A DNA stretch of 16,609 nt from an uncultured Mucilaginibacter sp. (GCA_946479225.1 CAMLFI010000016.1:1-16609), one strand, 5' to 3'. Counted from the stretch's first letter, positions 6,879 through 14,387 are shown. Notes: generated by a model not told the origin, from the letters alone. A program made the numbers and translations.

Positions 6879-7649
6879 TTGCAAAATAACATATTTTCAG
6901 GATTATTTGTTGGACAAAATTTACTGACATTAAAAGAAGTTGATTCAACCAACAATTTCCTTAAAAACTTATTGTCAAATTCCAAGCCATTGCCCGAAGG
7001 TACGGTCATTATGGCAGAACATCAATACGCTGGTCGCGGCCAGCAGCAAAATAAATGGCATAGTCAGCCGGGCAAAAACCTAACATTTAGCGTGTTACTT
7101 AAACCCACATTTATAAGCGCCGTCAATCAGTTCGATCTGACACGAGCCATTAGTCTGGGCGTTTCTGATACACTGCGTACACTATTGGGCGATGCACTTA
7201 AGATAAAGTGGCCCAACGATATATATTATAAAGACTGTAAATTAGGCGGCATGCTGATTGAGAACATGGTGCAAGGTGAGCGGATAAATAACTCTATTGT
7301 GGGAATAGGCATCAATGTAAATCAGGACGCCTTTCCCGAAGGAGTAAACAATGCCACGTCGCTTAAACAAATCTTACACAAAGATTACGATTTACGCCTT
7401 TTATTGTCAGAGATTTGCAGTCAAATAGAAGCATACTACTTACATTTAAAGGCAGGTAGAATTGACTTTATAAGAAGTGCGTATCTAAGCCGTTTATATT
7501 GGTTGAATGAGCCGCGGCATTTTAGGGCCGGCAATGAAGTTTTTGAAGGAATAATTAAAGGTGTTGCCGGTAACGGTTTGCTGCAAATAAAAAGGGGCGA
7601 CGCAACAGCAAGCTACAACTTAAAAGAAATTGAATTTTTAAATAAATAA
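6879..7649 (+). CDS. birA: Biotin--[acetyl-CoA-carboxylase] ligase, short form
   Basis: This 256-residue enzyme forms biotinyl-AMP and transfers biotin to the lysine of biotin carboxyl carrier proteins. The biotin/ATP loop is GRGQQQNKWHSQPGKNL (52-68), followed by KWPND (110-114), catalytic-site lysine K121 in KLGGMLIE, and GIGINVN (142-148). There is no N-terminal helix-turn-helix, so unlike E. coli BirA it cannot repress a biotin operon by itself. The start must be TTG at 6879: the frame opens only 15 nt earlier, no ATG or GTG lies before codon 45, and residues 1-20 fit the family N-terminus. The secreted DsbD-alpha gene begins one nucleotide after its stop. Confidence 0.95.
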   Translation: MQNNIFSGLFVGQNLLTLKEVDSTNNFLKNLLSNSKPLPEGTVIMAEHQYAGRGQQQNKWHSQPGKNLTFSVLLKPTFISAVNQFDLTRAISLGVSDTLRTLLGDALKIKWPNDIYYKDCKLGGMLIENMVQGERINNSIVGIGINVNQDAFPEGVNNATSLKQILHKDYDLRLLLSEICSQIEAYYLHLKAGRIDFIRSAYLSRLYWLNEPRHFRAGNEVFEGIIKGVAGNGLLQIKRGDATASYNLKEIEFLNK

Positions 7650-7650
7650 T

Positions 7651-8106
7651 ATGAAGAAGATATTGGCAATTACTACCGCATTAATGCTAACCCTGGGTGC
7701 CTTTGCGCAGGTTGAGAACAAGGTGAAGTGGAAATTCGGCGCAAAAAGAACCAGCGCTACAGAAGCGACTATTTTTGCAATAGCAACGCTGGAGGATGGA
7801 TGGCATATATACTCTCAGCACATTAATGAAGGCGGCCCAACAAAAACCGAATTCACTTTTTCCAAATCAAAAGCATATTCTTTAGCAGGCAAAACCACTG
7901 AACCTAAAACTGTTGCAAAGTTTGACAAGCAATTTAAAATGAACATCGGATTTTTTGAAAAGGAAGTGATTTTTCAGCAAAAAGTTAAGCTAAAATCGGC
8001 AAATGCCGTAACTGTTAAAGGCAAGGTTGAATTTGGCGTTTGTAATGACAGGCAATGTCTTCCGCCCGATGAAGTGGCGTTTAACATCCCTGTGCCTGTA
8101 AAGTAA
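7651..8106 (+). CDS. Secreted DsbD N-terminal (alpha) domain protein
   Basis: This is a 151-residue periplasmic protein. Residues 1-19 are a signal peptide ending AFA|Q. The rest matches the immunoglobulin-like alpha domain of DsbD, which takes electrons from the membrane part and passes them to periplasmic thiol oxidoreductases. The redox cysteines are C131 and C136 in CNDRQCLPPDE, followed by the usual PP. E. coli DsbD-alpha has a longer spacing between the cysteines. In E. coli this domain is fused to the front of DsbD. Here it is a separate polypeptide encoded one nucleotide before the membrane component, so the two should form one functional reductase. Confidence 0.88.
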   Translation: MKKILAITTALMLTLGAFAQVENKVKWKFGAKRTSATEATIFAIATLEDGWHIYSQHINEGGPTKTEFTFSKSKAYSLAGKTTEPKTVAKFDKQFKMNIGFFEKEVIFQQKVKLKSANAVTVKGKVEFGVCNDRQCLPPDEVAFNIPVPVK

Positions 8107-8107
8107 T

Positions 8108-9811
8108 ATGAGCACTCCAACCCTCAAGTCATTGTTACTAAAAGCTGCAGGTGTTGCAATCCTTTTTATTGTGTTATGGCTAAACGCGCCCGCTGCTTTT
8201 GCCCAACAGCCGGACACTGGTGGTGTGGTTTTTACTGAGACGGCAACTGCGACCGACAGTTTGGTTGATGCCGTAAAACAAGACACGCAACAGGTAGTAA
8301 AAACCGCTTCTTCAACGGTTGCGCCAATTGCTCCAATACAAAGTCCCAGATCATTGTGGACTATATTTATTGCGGGTTTTCTGGGAGGCTTCGCAGCCTT
8401 TTTAATGCCCTGCATTTACCCCATGTTGCCTTTGACCGTTTCGTTCTTTACAAAAAAGGGAGGAAGCCGAAGCAAGGGAATACTCAACTCCATATTATAC
8501 GGCCTGTGCATAGTATTTATATATGTTTTTATAGGCATACTGGTGGCCGTTGTTTTTGGGCCAGCGGCACTTAACGGACTGGCAACCAACGGCGTTTTTA
8601 ATTTCTTCTTCTTTCTGTTGCTTATCGCCTTTGGTATATCCTTTTTGGGCGCATTTGAAATCACGTTGCCCAGTTCGCTAGCCAACAAGCTAGACGAGAA
8701 CTCGGACAAAGGGGGACTTGCCGGCATATTCTTTATGGCTGCAACGTTGGTGGTAGTATCGTTCTCATGTACCGGCCCGTTAGTTAGCTCTGTATTGCTT
8801 GATGCCGCCGTTAAAGGCGAGCGAATTGGTCCGGCTATAAGCATGCTTGGCTTTTCGTTAGCCTTAGCGCTTCCGTTCACCCTGTTCGCCATGTTTCCAT
8901 CTGCTTTAAAAAGTCTGCCAAAATCAGGCGGATGGCTAAACAGTGTAAAAGTGGTACTAGGCTTTATTGAGATAGCCTTCGCGTTAAAATTCTTATCAAA
9001 TGTTGATCTGGCCTATCATTGGGATTTGATAGACCGGGAGATAGTACTATCACTTTGGATCGCTATTGGTGTGTTGATGAGCTTGTATCTGATCGGAAAG
9101 ATCCGGTTTGCGCATGATACTCCGGTTGAGCACCTTTCTATTCCCAGAACGTTTATCGCAATGGGCGTTTTCGCTTTTACGGTTTATTTAGTACCCGGCT
9201 TATGGGGTGCGCCGCTAAAATCAGTAAGCGCGTTATTACCGCCGCTAAGCACGCAGGATTTTGATATTTCTTCGGGCACACCATCTGCACCTGCCGTTAG
9301 TAATACCACATCAATAAAAGAAAAAAAATACGAAGAGCTATTTAAACGCCTGCCAAAGGTAAAAGGCCTTGATGAGTGGTATGATTATGAGCAGGCCATA
9401 GCGGTGTCAAAAGAAGCACACAAGCCTGTATTAATTGACTTTACCGGGTGGAACTGTGTTAACTGCCGCCAAATGGAGCAAAACGTCTTTCCGGACCCCG
9501 AAGTATTAAAGCGCCTTCAAAATGAATTTGTTATGCTGCAGTTGGTGATAGACGATAAAACCGAACTATCGGCTGCTGAACAATTTACTTCAACTGTTAC
9601 TAAAAAGCGTATAACTACAATTGGCGGTAAATGGCTGGATTTTGAAATATCTAAATACAACTCAAACGCCCAACCTTTTTATGTTATTATTGACGAAAAC
9701 GGGCAAACGCTGGTGCCACCTCAAGGCGCTATTTTTGATATTCCCGAATTTATAAAATACCTGGATAGCGGAATTTCTGCTTATAAAACTTTACAGGCGG
9801 CAAAAAAATGA
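8108..9811 (+). CDS. dsbD: DsbD-like thiol:disulfide interchange protein (beta and gamma domains)
   Basis: This 567-residue inner-membrane protein carries reducing power from cytoplasmic thioredoxin to the periplasm. A signal peptide or first helix (about 8-32, AFA|Q) is followed by a Ser/Thr/Ala/Val-rich linker. The CcdA/DsbD beta region (about 83-365) has about eight helices and the membrane cysteine pair C102 (MPCIYPM) and C221 (SFSCTGP). A second linker (about 375-405) leads to a thioredoxin-fold gamma domain with the CVNC active site (C450, C453) in FTGWNCVNCRQME. The alpha domain is missing here and is encoded by the preceding gene. Likely roles are cytochrome c maturation and disulfide isomerisation. 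The last helices are harder to place by eye. Confidence 0.93.
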   Translation: MSTPTLKSLLLKAAGVAILFIVLWLNAPAAFAQQPDTGGVVFTETATATDSLVDAVKQDTQQVVKTASSTVAPIAPIQSPRSLWTIFIAGFLGGFAAFLMPCIYPMLPLTVSFFTKKGGSRSKGILNSILYGLCIVFIYVFIGILVAVVFGPAALNGLATNGVFNFFFFLLLIAFGISFLGAFEITLPSSLANKLDENSDKGGLAGIFFMAATLVVVSFSCTGPLVSSVLLDAAVKGERIGPAISMLGFSLALALPFTLFAMFPSALKSLPKSGGWLNSVKVVLGFIEIAFALKFLSNVDLAYHWDLIDREIVLSLWIAIGVLMSLYLIGKIRFAHDTPVEHLSIPRTFIAMGVFAFTVYLVPGLWGAPLKSVSALLPPLSTQDFDISSGTPSAPAVSNTTSIKEKKYEELFKRLPKVKGLDEWYDYEQAIAVSKEAHKPVLIDFTGWNCVNCRQMEQNVFPDPEVLKRLQNEFVMLQLVIDDKTELSAAEQFTSTVTKKRITTIGGKWLDFEISKYNSNAQPFYVIIDENGQTLVPPQGAIFDIPEFIKYLDSGISAYKTLQAAKK

Positions 9812-9816
9812 CGTAA

Positions 9817-9848
9817 TTTGCGGCGAATACGATATAGTAATAATCTTC
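9817..9848 (+). promoter_or_regulatory. Candidate promoter for pfkA
   Basis: TTTG at 9817-9820 and TAATCTTC at 9841-9848 are spaced by 20 nt, which fits the Bacteroidota -33/-7 arrangement, though the -7 matches only partly (consensus TAnnTTTG). It lies in the 50-nt gap after dsbD and would give a very short leader before the ATG at 9862. pfkA could also be read from the upstream operon. Confidence 0.3.
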
Positions 9849-9861
9849 TTCGCAGATCAGC

Positions 9862-10839
9862 ATGGCTCAGATAAAGAAAATAGGCGTTTTTACGTCGGGA
9901 AGTGACGCACCGGGAATGAACGCTGCCATTAGGGCGGTTGTGCGCACCGCGGTGTTATACGACCTGGAAATTGTTGGGATACGCCGCGGTTACGAGGGGA
10001 TGATAAACGGCGAATTTATTGAGATGGACCGTAAGTCGGTTTCTAACATTATTCAGCGTGGTGGTACAATACTTAAAGCCGGGCGCAGCGAGGAGTTTAA
10101 AACGCCTGCCGGTCGTAAAAAAGCTTACGAGCAGCTTAAATCTCAAAACATTGATGGCTTGATAGCCCTTGGCGGTAATGGTACGTTTATAGGTGCCAAA
10201 GATCTTGGTCGCGAACATGATATGCCTATAATTGGCGTTCCCTGCACCATTGATAACGATTTGATGGGTACCGATTTTACTGTTGGATACGACACGGCTA
10301 TTAATACCGCAATTGAAGCAATAGATAAGATCCGGGATACAGCCGAATCGCATGACCGTTTGTTTATTGTTGAAGTAATGGGTGCCGACTCTGGATTGAT
10401 AGCCCTGCGCGTGGGTATAGCCATTGGCGCAGAAGCTATGATGATCCCCGGAACGCGGTCTGATATGGCGGCTTTATTTGCACGCCTTGAAATGGGACGT
10501 AAAGATAAAGCATCAAAAATTGTGGTGGTGGCCGAAGGCGAAGAACCGGGCGAGGCTTTTGAGATAGGCCGCATCATCAAAGAAAAATATCCTAATTACG
10601 ACACCCGCATATCAGTACTAGGGCACATACAGCGCGGCGGAAAACCTACTTGTATGGATCGTGTGCTAGCAAGCCGTTTAGGTGTTGCTGCTGTAGAAGT
10701 ATTAAGAAACGGGCACCGCAATGAAATGGCGGGGCTAATTCACAACAGCATTGTTTACACATCGTTTGAGCGCTCTGTAAAACACAATATTGATCTTAAC
10801 ACAGATCTGTTGAAAGTTGTGGAAATGCTTTCTTTGTAA
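9862..10839 (+). CDS. pfkA: ATP-dependent 6-phosphofructokinase (PfkA type)
   Basis: This 325-residue enzyme phosphorylates fructose 6-phosphate to fructose 1,6-bisphosphate, the committed step of glycolysis. Motifs are TSGSDAPGMNAAIR (11-24), GGTILKAGRSEEF (68-80), GGNGT (104-108), the catalytic TIDNDLMGTD (129-138) with D131 as proton acceptor, VEVMGADSG, and VLGHIQRGG. Gly107, matching E. coli Gly104, points to ATP rather than pyrophosphate as donor. Two positions differ from E. coli PfkA. Ser14 replaces Gly in the first glycine loop, and Asn106 replaces the magnesium-contacting Asp103. These may be a lineage trait. The C-terminus is short but the fold looks complete. The stop lies 6 nt from that of the convergent regulator gene. 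Confidence 0.96.
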   Translation: MAQIKKIGVFTSGSDAPGMNAAIRAVVRTAVLYDLEIVGIRRGYEGMINGEFIEMDRKSVSNIIQRGGTILKAGRSEEFKTPAGRKKAYEQLKSQNIDGLIALGGNGTFIGAKDLGREHDMPIIGVPCTIDNDLMGTDFTVGYDTAINTAIEAIDKIRDTAESHDRLFIVEVMGADSGLIALRVGIAIGAEAMMIPGTRSDMAALFARLEMGRKDKASKIVVVAEGEEPGEAFEIGRIIKEKYPNYDTRISVLGHIQRGGKPTCMDRVLASRLGVAAVEVLRNGHRNEMAGLIHNSIVYTSFERSVKHNIDLNTDLLKVVEMLSL

Positions 10840-10845
10840 TAGCGT

Positions 10846-11538
10846 TTAACTATCCAATATTGTCAGATTTGAAAGGCCTTGCTGGTTTATTATAGCAATG
10901 CTTTTACCAGAAAGGGAAACCAGTTTTTCGTTAACCAGTTCATTTATTACACGGAACACCGTTTCGTAAGTGGCACCTGAAAAAGAGGCCAGGTCCTGCC
11001 TGCTCAGGTCAATATTAATAAATCCTTCATTGGTTACCCCAAATTGTTTCTGCAACAGCAGCAATGATTCTGACACTCGGCCCTTTACAGACATGTGAGC
11101 CAGGTTGCGCATTTTTCTTTCAGAATCACGCAGTTCGCTGGCAAAAAAATGTAAGAGATTATTAGTGAACTCTGTGTTCACTTTTAATGTGGCCTCAAAA
11201 AAATCGATGTCAACAAAACAGATCACACTGTTTTCTAACGCTGTGGCCGATACATGATAGCCGGTATTACTTCCAATACCCCGGTGCCCAACAATTGAAC
11301 CGGTTTTAGCAAACCTGACGATAAGCTCTTTATAAGCATCCCATTTTATGTGAACCTTTACATTGCCTGAGTTTACAAAAAACACGCCCTTAACCTCGTC
11401 GCCCTCTTTAAATATCACCTCCCCTTTTTTTACGCGGAACGTTCTCTGATTTTGCAAAATGGCCGGATGCCACTCCTTCATGCAGTTGTTAAATAAAAAA
11501 CAATTATTTTGATCACATACGGCTTTGCTTTTCTTCAT
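10846..11538 (-). CDS. Crp/Fnr family transcription regulator with FNR-like cysteines
   Basis: This is a 230-residue regulator from the ATG at 11538; the longer frame needs a TTG and adds seven residues unlike the family. An N-terminal segment with C8, C13 and C19 leads to a cyclic-nucleotide-binding fold (about 30-115: VKKGEVIFKEGDEV, GNVKVH, GSIVGHRGIG). A long dimer helix follows, then a winged HTH at about 178-203 (LSRQDLASFSGATYETVFRVINEL) with E192 and R196 at DNA-contact positions. A fourth cysteine, C107, sits late in the sensor domain. Three N-terminal cysteines plus one distal resembles E. coli FNR (C20, C23, C29, C122), so an oxygen- or redox-sensing Fe-S cluster is possible, but the spacing differs. 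Key cAMP-binding residues are not evident. Confidence 0.9.
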   Translation of the reverse strand: MKKSKAVCDQNNCFLFNNCMKEWHPAILQNQRTFRVKKGEVIFKEGDEVKGVFFVNSGNVKVHIKWDAYKELIVRFAKTGSIVGHRGIGSNTGYHVSATALENSVICFVDIDFFEATLKVNTEFTNNLLHFFASELRDSERKMRNLAHMSVKGRVSESLLLLQKQFGVTNEGFINIDLSRQDLASFSGATYETVFRVINELVNEKLVSLSGKSIAIINQQGLSNLTILDS

Positions 11539-11756
11539 TTCAAGGTGATTTGTGTACAATTTTACATTAAAACCGTTAACTATCGTAATAGTTTTATTGG
11601 CTCAATGTAAAAATATGTATAATATTCTATAATTTTTATCATGAAATTGATTTATTACTGAAAATATTTACGTGAAATGGCTTTTTTTTGATTGAAATTA
11701 TAAAAATGCCAAAATATGGTATATCTTGCAGCCATTAACTGATCTTATTAGCTCTC

Positions 11757-11820
11757 ATAAATGTATATTACTACTACATTTATTAAAAGTCCACTCTTAA
11801 AACGGTGGACTTTTTTGTTT
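11757..11820 (+). ncRNA. Candidate small RNA 3' end: two adjacent hairpins, second an intrinsic terminator
   Basis: ATAAATGTA (11757-11765) pairs perfectly with TACATTTAT (11775-11783). One nucleotide later AAAAGTCCAC (11785-11794) pairs with GTGGACTTTT (11805-11814), followed by a T-rich tail to 11820. The second structure is a standard rho-independent terminator on the plus strand, yet no plus-strand gene precedes it: the nearest upstream gene is on the minus strand and starts at 11538. A short untranslated RNA starting somewhere in about 11600-11740 would explain it. An attenuator for the gene at 11945 is an alternative. The RNA start is not determined. Confidence 0.4.
11785..11820 (+). 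terminator. Rho-independent terminator
   Basis: A perfect 10-bp stem, AAAAGTCCAC with GTGGACTTTT, encloses a 10-nt loop. A run of T with one G interruption follows. It has no annotated gene upstream on the plus strand, so it probably ends a small RNA or a leader transcript. Confidence 0.75.
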
Positions 11821-11944
11821 TTCTCTAAAAAATTTAATGGTCTTAATTGTCGGCTTTGTCTGTTAACAAACCGTTATCGTTGGATCAAATTATGCCAACC
11901 AGCAGGAAAAATGCGGCCAGATAGTTATTTTTAGTTTTTAATTG

Positions 11945-12988
11945 ATGACTCAGTATAAAAAACGTTTGAGGTGGTTAAAACTGATGGTGGCGATGGTTTT
12001 TACCACCGGTGTTGTTAGCGGACAATCCAAATATAAAATCTTGCCACTACCCCCTGCACTGCGCGGTATTAATGAGGAATTTTCGGGAATGGCGCAATTA
12101 GGTAACCGCATATATATTTTACCCCAATACGGCAGCTCCATAGAAACCAGGCTTGGTGGTAAATTTGAAATGTACAGTTTCCGGGCCGATAGCGTTAGTC
12201 GCGTTATAGCGGGCAAAGACACTTCGCTAATGTCTTTCAATACTTTAAAAATTCGCAATCTTGAAAAACTACCTGATCTTATAAAAAAGACTTATCAGGG
12301 CTTTGAAACGCTTACTTTTTTAGGCAATTATGTTTACATGGCCATTGAAACGGTGGATACCGCTGCCAATTGCTATTTAGTGCGGGGCGTTATAGATACA
12401 ATTAAAAAAGAGATCAACATCGACCATAAAAAATATCTTACACTAAAAAGGCCTTTTTATGTTAGCAACGCCGGGTACGAAAGCATTACCTGGTTACCGG
12501 GCGTAAACAAACTCATCGCCTTTTATGAGTTTAACGCCGCTGCGGATGGCAATGCGGCTTATTTAATTGATACATCATTAACTAAAACACCGGAACCGGT
12601 TAAAACGCCATTTTTATATTTCCGTAATACGGATGCGGTTACAGCACCCAACGGCGGTATTTATGCTATTAACTATTTTTGGGATGGCGATTACGCAAAG
12701 TACCTGGACAACGGCATAGTGAATAATGCGGCGGATAACATTAAACGTGCTGTCCCCGCACTTGAAGACAGCCTGGCTAATAACCCCGAATATTTAAAAA
12801 CCCACACTTTTGCGCGCATTGTTTACCTTAAAAATTATCGCAAAAAAAAGTGGAAACAAGTTGCTGTTTTTCCGGGTTTTAGAACCGACTGGGAAGGAAT
12901 TACCCTGTTTAAAAAAGGAGCGTTGGTAATTGCCGATGCCAACAGAAGCACTAAACAGGTAACCCGACTGGCTTATGTCGAATTTTGA
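11945..12988 (+). CDS. Secreted protein, probable beta-propeller (phytase-like esterase-like)
   Basis: This 347-residue protein starts at the ATG at 11945 (a TTG directly before is less likely). Residues 1-26 form a signal peptide ending VSG|QSK, and there is no lipobox. I do not recognise a specific function. Repeated strands with the pattern aromatic-E-(S/T/G)-(I/L/M) followed by a hydrophobic strand occur four times: EEFSGMAQLGN (about 44), GFETLTFLGN (about 119), GYESITWLPG (about 177) and DWEGITLFKKGALVIADANRS (about 315). This spacing suggests a propeller of the kind called 'esterase-like activity of phytase', where acidic residues at these places bind calcium. It appears to be a single-gene unit with no functional neighbour, so the substrate cannot be inferred. 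Confidence 0.75.
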   Translation: MTQYKKRLRWLKLMVAMVFTTGVVSGQSKYKILPLPPALRGINEEFSGMAQLGNRIYILPQYGSSIETRLGGKFEMYSFRADSVSRVIAGKDTSLMSFNTLKIRNLEKLPDLIKKTYQGFETLTFLGNYVYMAIETVDTAANCYLVRGVIDTIKKEINIDHKKYLTLKRPFYVSNAGYESITWLPGVNKLIAFYEFNAAADGNAAYLIDTSLTKTPEPVKTPFLYFRNTDAVTAPNGGIYAINYFWDGDYAKYLDNGIVNNAADNIKRAVPALEDSLANNPEYLKTHTFARIVYLKNYRKKKWKQVAVFPGFRTDWEGITLFKKGALVIADANRSTKQVTRLAYVEF

Positions 12989-13019
12989 CATCCGTAAAAA
13001 TTTTTCTTAGAACAAAAAA

Positions 13020-13050
13020 TTTGCATTTCTTTATAGTTATGTATAGCTTC
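13020..13050 (+). promoter_or_regulatory. Candidate promoter for the receiver-domain gene
   Basis: TTTG at 13020-13023 is followed after 20 nt by TAGCTTC at 13044-13050, a fair match to the Bacteroidota -33/-7 pattern (TTTG and TAnnTTTG). It would give a leader of about 30 nt before the ATG at 13087. Confidence 0.35.
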
Positions 13051-13086
13051 ACACCCCCCTAAGAGGCAACCTAACAGGCGTATTTA

Positions 13087-13458
13087 ATGAAGTTTAATGG
13101 TAAAAAGATCATCATTTTTGATGATGATGAGGATATTTTAAGTGTGTGCACCTACGTGTTGGAAGAGCAGGGCTGGGAAGTGCATGTTTTTACTGATTGC
13201 AACCACATAGTTGATAAGGTGAGCTCAGTTATGCCCGATGTTATTTTAATGGATAACTGGATTCCTGACACAGGCGGCATCATAGCTACCCAGGCGCTTA
13301 AAGGCAATGATGCGCTTAAACACATCCCTGTTGTTTATTTTTCTGCCAACAGCGATATACAATTATTAGCCAAACAGGCCGGTGCCGAGGCTTACCTGGC
13401 CAAGCCATTTGACCTGGAAGATATGGAGCGCACAATTGACGGCGTGCTGGCTGCGTAA
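13087..13458 (+). CDS. Stand-alone response-regulator receiver domain protein
   Basis: The 123-residue protein is only a CheY-like receiver domain, with no output domain. The acidic pocket is D12-D13 (IIFDDDED), the phospho-acceptor is D56 in ILMDNWIP, the switch serine is S86 in VVYFSAN, and the conserved lysine is K106 in AKPF. It would receive a phosphoryl group from a histidine kinase and act by protein contact, or serve as a phosphate relay. No kinase lies next to it. The kinase at the left edge of the window is about 12.5 kb away and not evidently linked. It has its own candidate promoter and sits upstream of the sugar-acid genes without sharing an obvious operon. Confidence 0.92.
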   Translation: MKFNGKKIIIFDDDEDILSVCTYVLEEQGWEVHVFTDCNHIVDKVSSVMPDVILMDNWIPDTGGIIATQALKGNDALKHIPVVYFSANSDIQLLAKQAGAEAYLAKPFDLEDMERTIDGVLAA

Positions 13459-13492
13459 CCGTAACGTAATATAGTTTTTACGCTGTGTATTA

Positions 13493-13523
13493 TTGGGTTT
13501 ATTATCAATAAGCCCTATATTCG
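13493..13523 (+). promoter_or_regulatory. Candidate promoter with an inverted repeat in its spacer
   Basis: TTG at 13493-13495 and TATATTCG at 13516-13523 (consensus TAnnTTTG) are 20 nt apart and could drive the two sugar-acid genes. The spacer is almost exactly filled by the inverted repeat GGGTTTATT-ATC-AATAAGCCC (13495-13515; 9 bp, one G-U if transcribed). That may be an operator for a repressor or, alternatively, a terminator hairpin of the receiver gene. It lacks a T-tail, which favours the operator reading. Confidence 0.4.
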
Positions 13524-13547
13524 CCACTTAATTAAACCTACTGCAAA

Positions 13548-14387
13548 GTGAAGATATATAACACCAAACGCGGCATTGTCATTGATAACGAAGGACAATA
13601 CTTTCTTTCAAACCAAACCAATTGGGATACTTTTATTAACAGACAAGGCTTATATGCCACAGTGCTTGCTGAAATTGGAAGCCTTACTGCCGACTCATCA
13701 TTAGCCGATGCAATTAACGGCGAAGTTTTGGCTCCTTTGGCTAACCAGGAAGTATGGGCTTCGGGCGTTACTTATTTCCGCAGCCGTACTGCACGTATCG
13801 AAGAATCAAAAGACGCCGGCGGCGGCACTTTTTACGATCGTGTTTACAATGCAGACAGACCAGAGCTTTTCTTTAAAGCGCCTGCTTATCGTACCGTTGG
13901 TACCGGAGCAAATGTTCGCATTCGTAAAGATTCAAAATGGAACGTACCTGAGCCTGAGCTAACTTTGTTTATGTGCTCTGCCGGAACAATTGAAGGTTAT
14001 ACCATCGGCAATGATATGTCATCACGCGATATTGAGGGCGAAAATCCTTTGTATCTGCCGCAGGCTAAATCATACACCGGTTCTGCAGCTGTTGGCCCTT
14101 GCGTTTATGTAAGCGACGCGCCTATTAATCCTGAAGCGATGATCACTTTAGAGATCAAAAGAGGCAGCGAAGTTGCTTTCACCGAGTCTATCGCTATCAG
14201 CCAGATGAAACGCAAGCACAGCGAACTGGCTTCATGGCTGTTCAGAGAGCTTGATTTTAAATACGGCGTGTTCTTAATGACCGGCACCGGCATCATTCCT
14301 CAGGACGAATTTACCCTGCAGGTTGGCGACGTAGTAAACATTACCATTGAAGGAATAGGTACACTGAGCAATACAGTTACTTCTTAA
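13548..14387 (+). CDS. FAH-family hydratase/lyase, probable 2-keto-3-deoxy-pentonate dehydratase
   Basis: This is a 279-residue enzyme of the fumarylacetoacetate hydrolase superfamily. The start is GTG at 13548, since no ATG fits. Key segments are [13 protein letters not shown] (68-80), [12 protein letters not shown] (104-115), [13 protein letters not shown] with probable metal ligands E135 and E137, and [22 protein letters not shown] (153-174) with D156 and K174. This set, especially [10 protein letters not shown] and [17 protein letters not shown], matches my recollection of 2-dehydro-3-deoxy-D-arabinonate dehydratase, which gives alpha-ketoglutarate semialdehyde and water. The next gene, 34 nt downstream, oxidises that semialdehyde, which supports the assignment. 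Other FAH activities (hydrolase or decarboxylase) cannot be excluded from sequence alone. Confidence 0.85.
   Translation: MKIYNTKRGIVIDNEGQYFLSNQTNWDTFINRQGLYATVLAEIGSLTADSSLADAINGEVLAPLANQEVWASGVTYFRSRTARIEESKDAGGGTFYDRVYNADRPELFFKAPAYRTVGTGANVRIRKDSKWNVPEPELTLFMCSAGTIEGYTIGNDMSSRDIEGENPLYLPQAKSYTGSAAVGPCVYVSDAPINPEAMITLEIKRGSEVAFTESIAISQMKRKHSELASWLFRELDFKYGVFLMTGTGIIPQDEFTLQVGDVVNITIEGIGTLSNTVTS

Larger units (their letters stand above)
11539..11944. other. Long AT-rich intergenic region
   Basis: These 406 nt lie between the divergent Crp/Fnr regulator and the secreted propeller-like protein. They contain no credible ORF. The only clear structures are two consecutive hairpins at 11757-11783 and 11785-11820. 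The sequence AAACCGTTA occurs on both sides of the gap (near 11572 as AAACCGTTAACTATCG and near 11869 as AAACCGTTATCG), which might be a shared regulatory site. No confident -33/-7 promoter pair was found. Confidence 0.6.

Noticed and set aside
8416..8892. 158-aa open frame on the minus strand opposite dsbD
   Set aside because: It runs antisense to transmembrane-coding sequence of dsbD, which often leaves open frames. Its composition (Lys/Pro/Ser) shows no domain.
10143..10580. 145-aa open frame on the minus strand opposite pfkA
   Set aside because: It is the antisense shadow of pfkA, whose motifs are intact on the plus strand.
11942..11944. In-frame TTG directly before the ATG of the propeller-like gene
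   Set aside because: The ATG immediately follows and gives the same signal peptide, so the TTG start is not needed. The same reasoning applies to rsfS and the Crp/Fnr gene.
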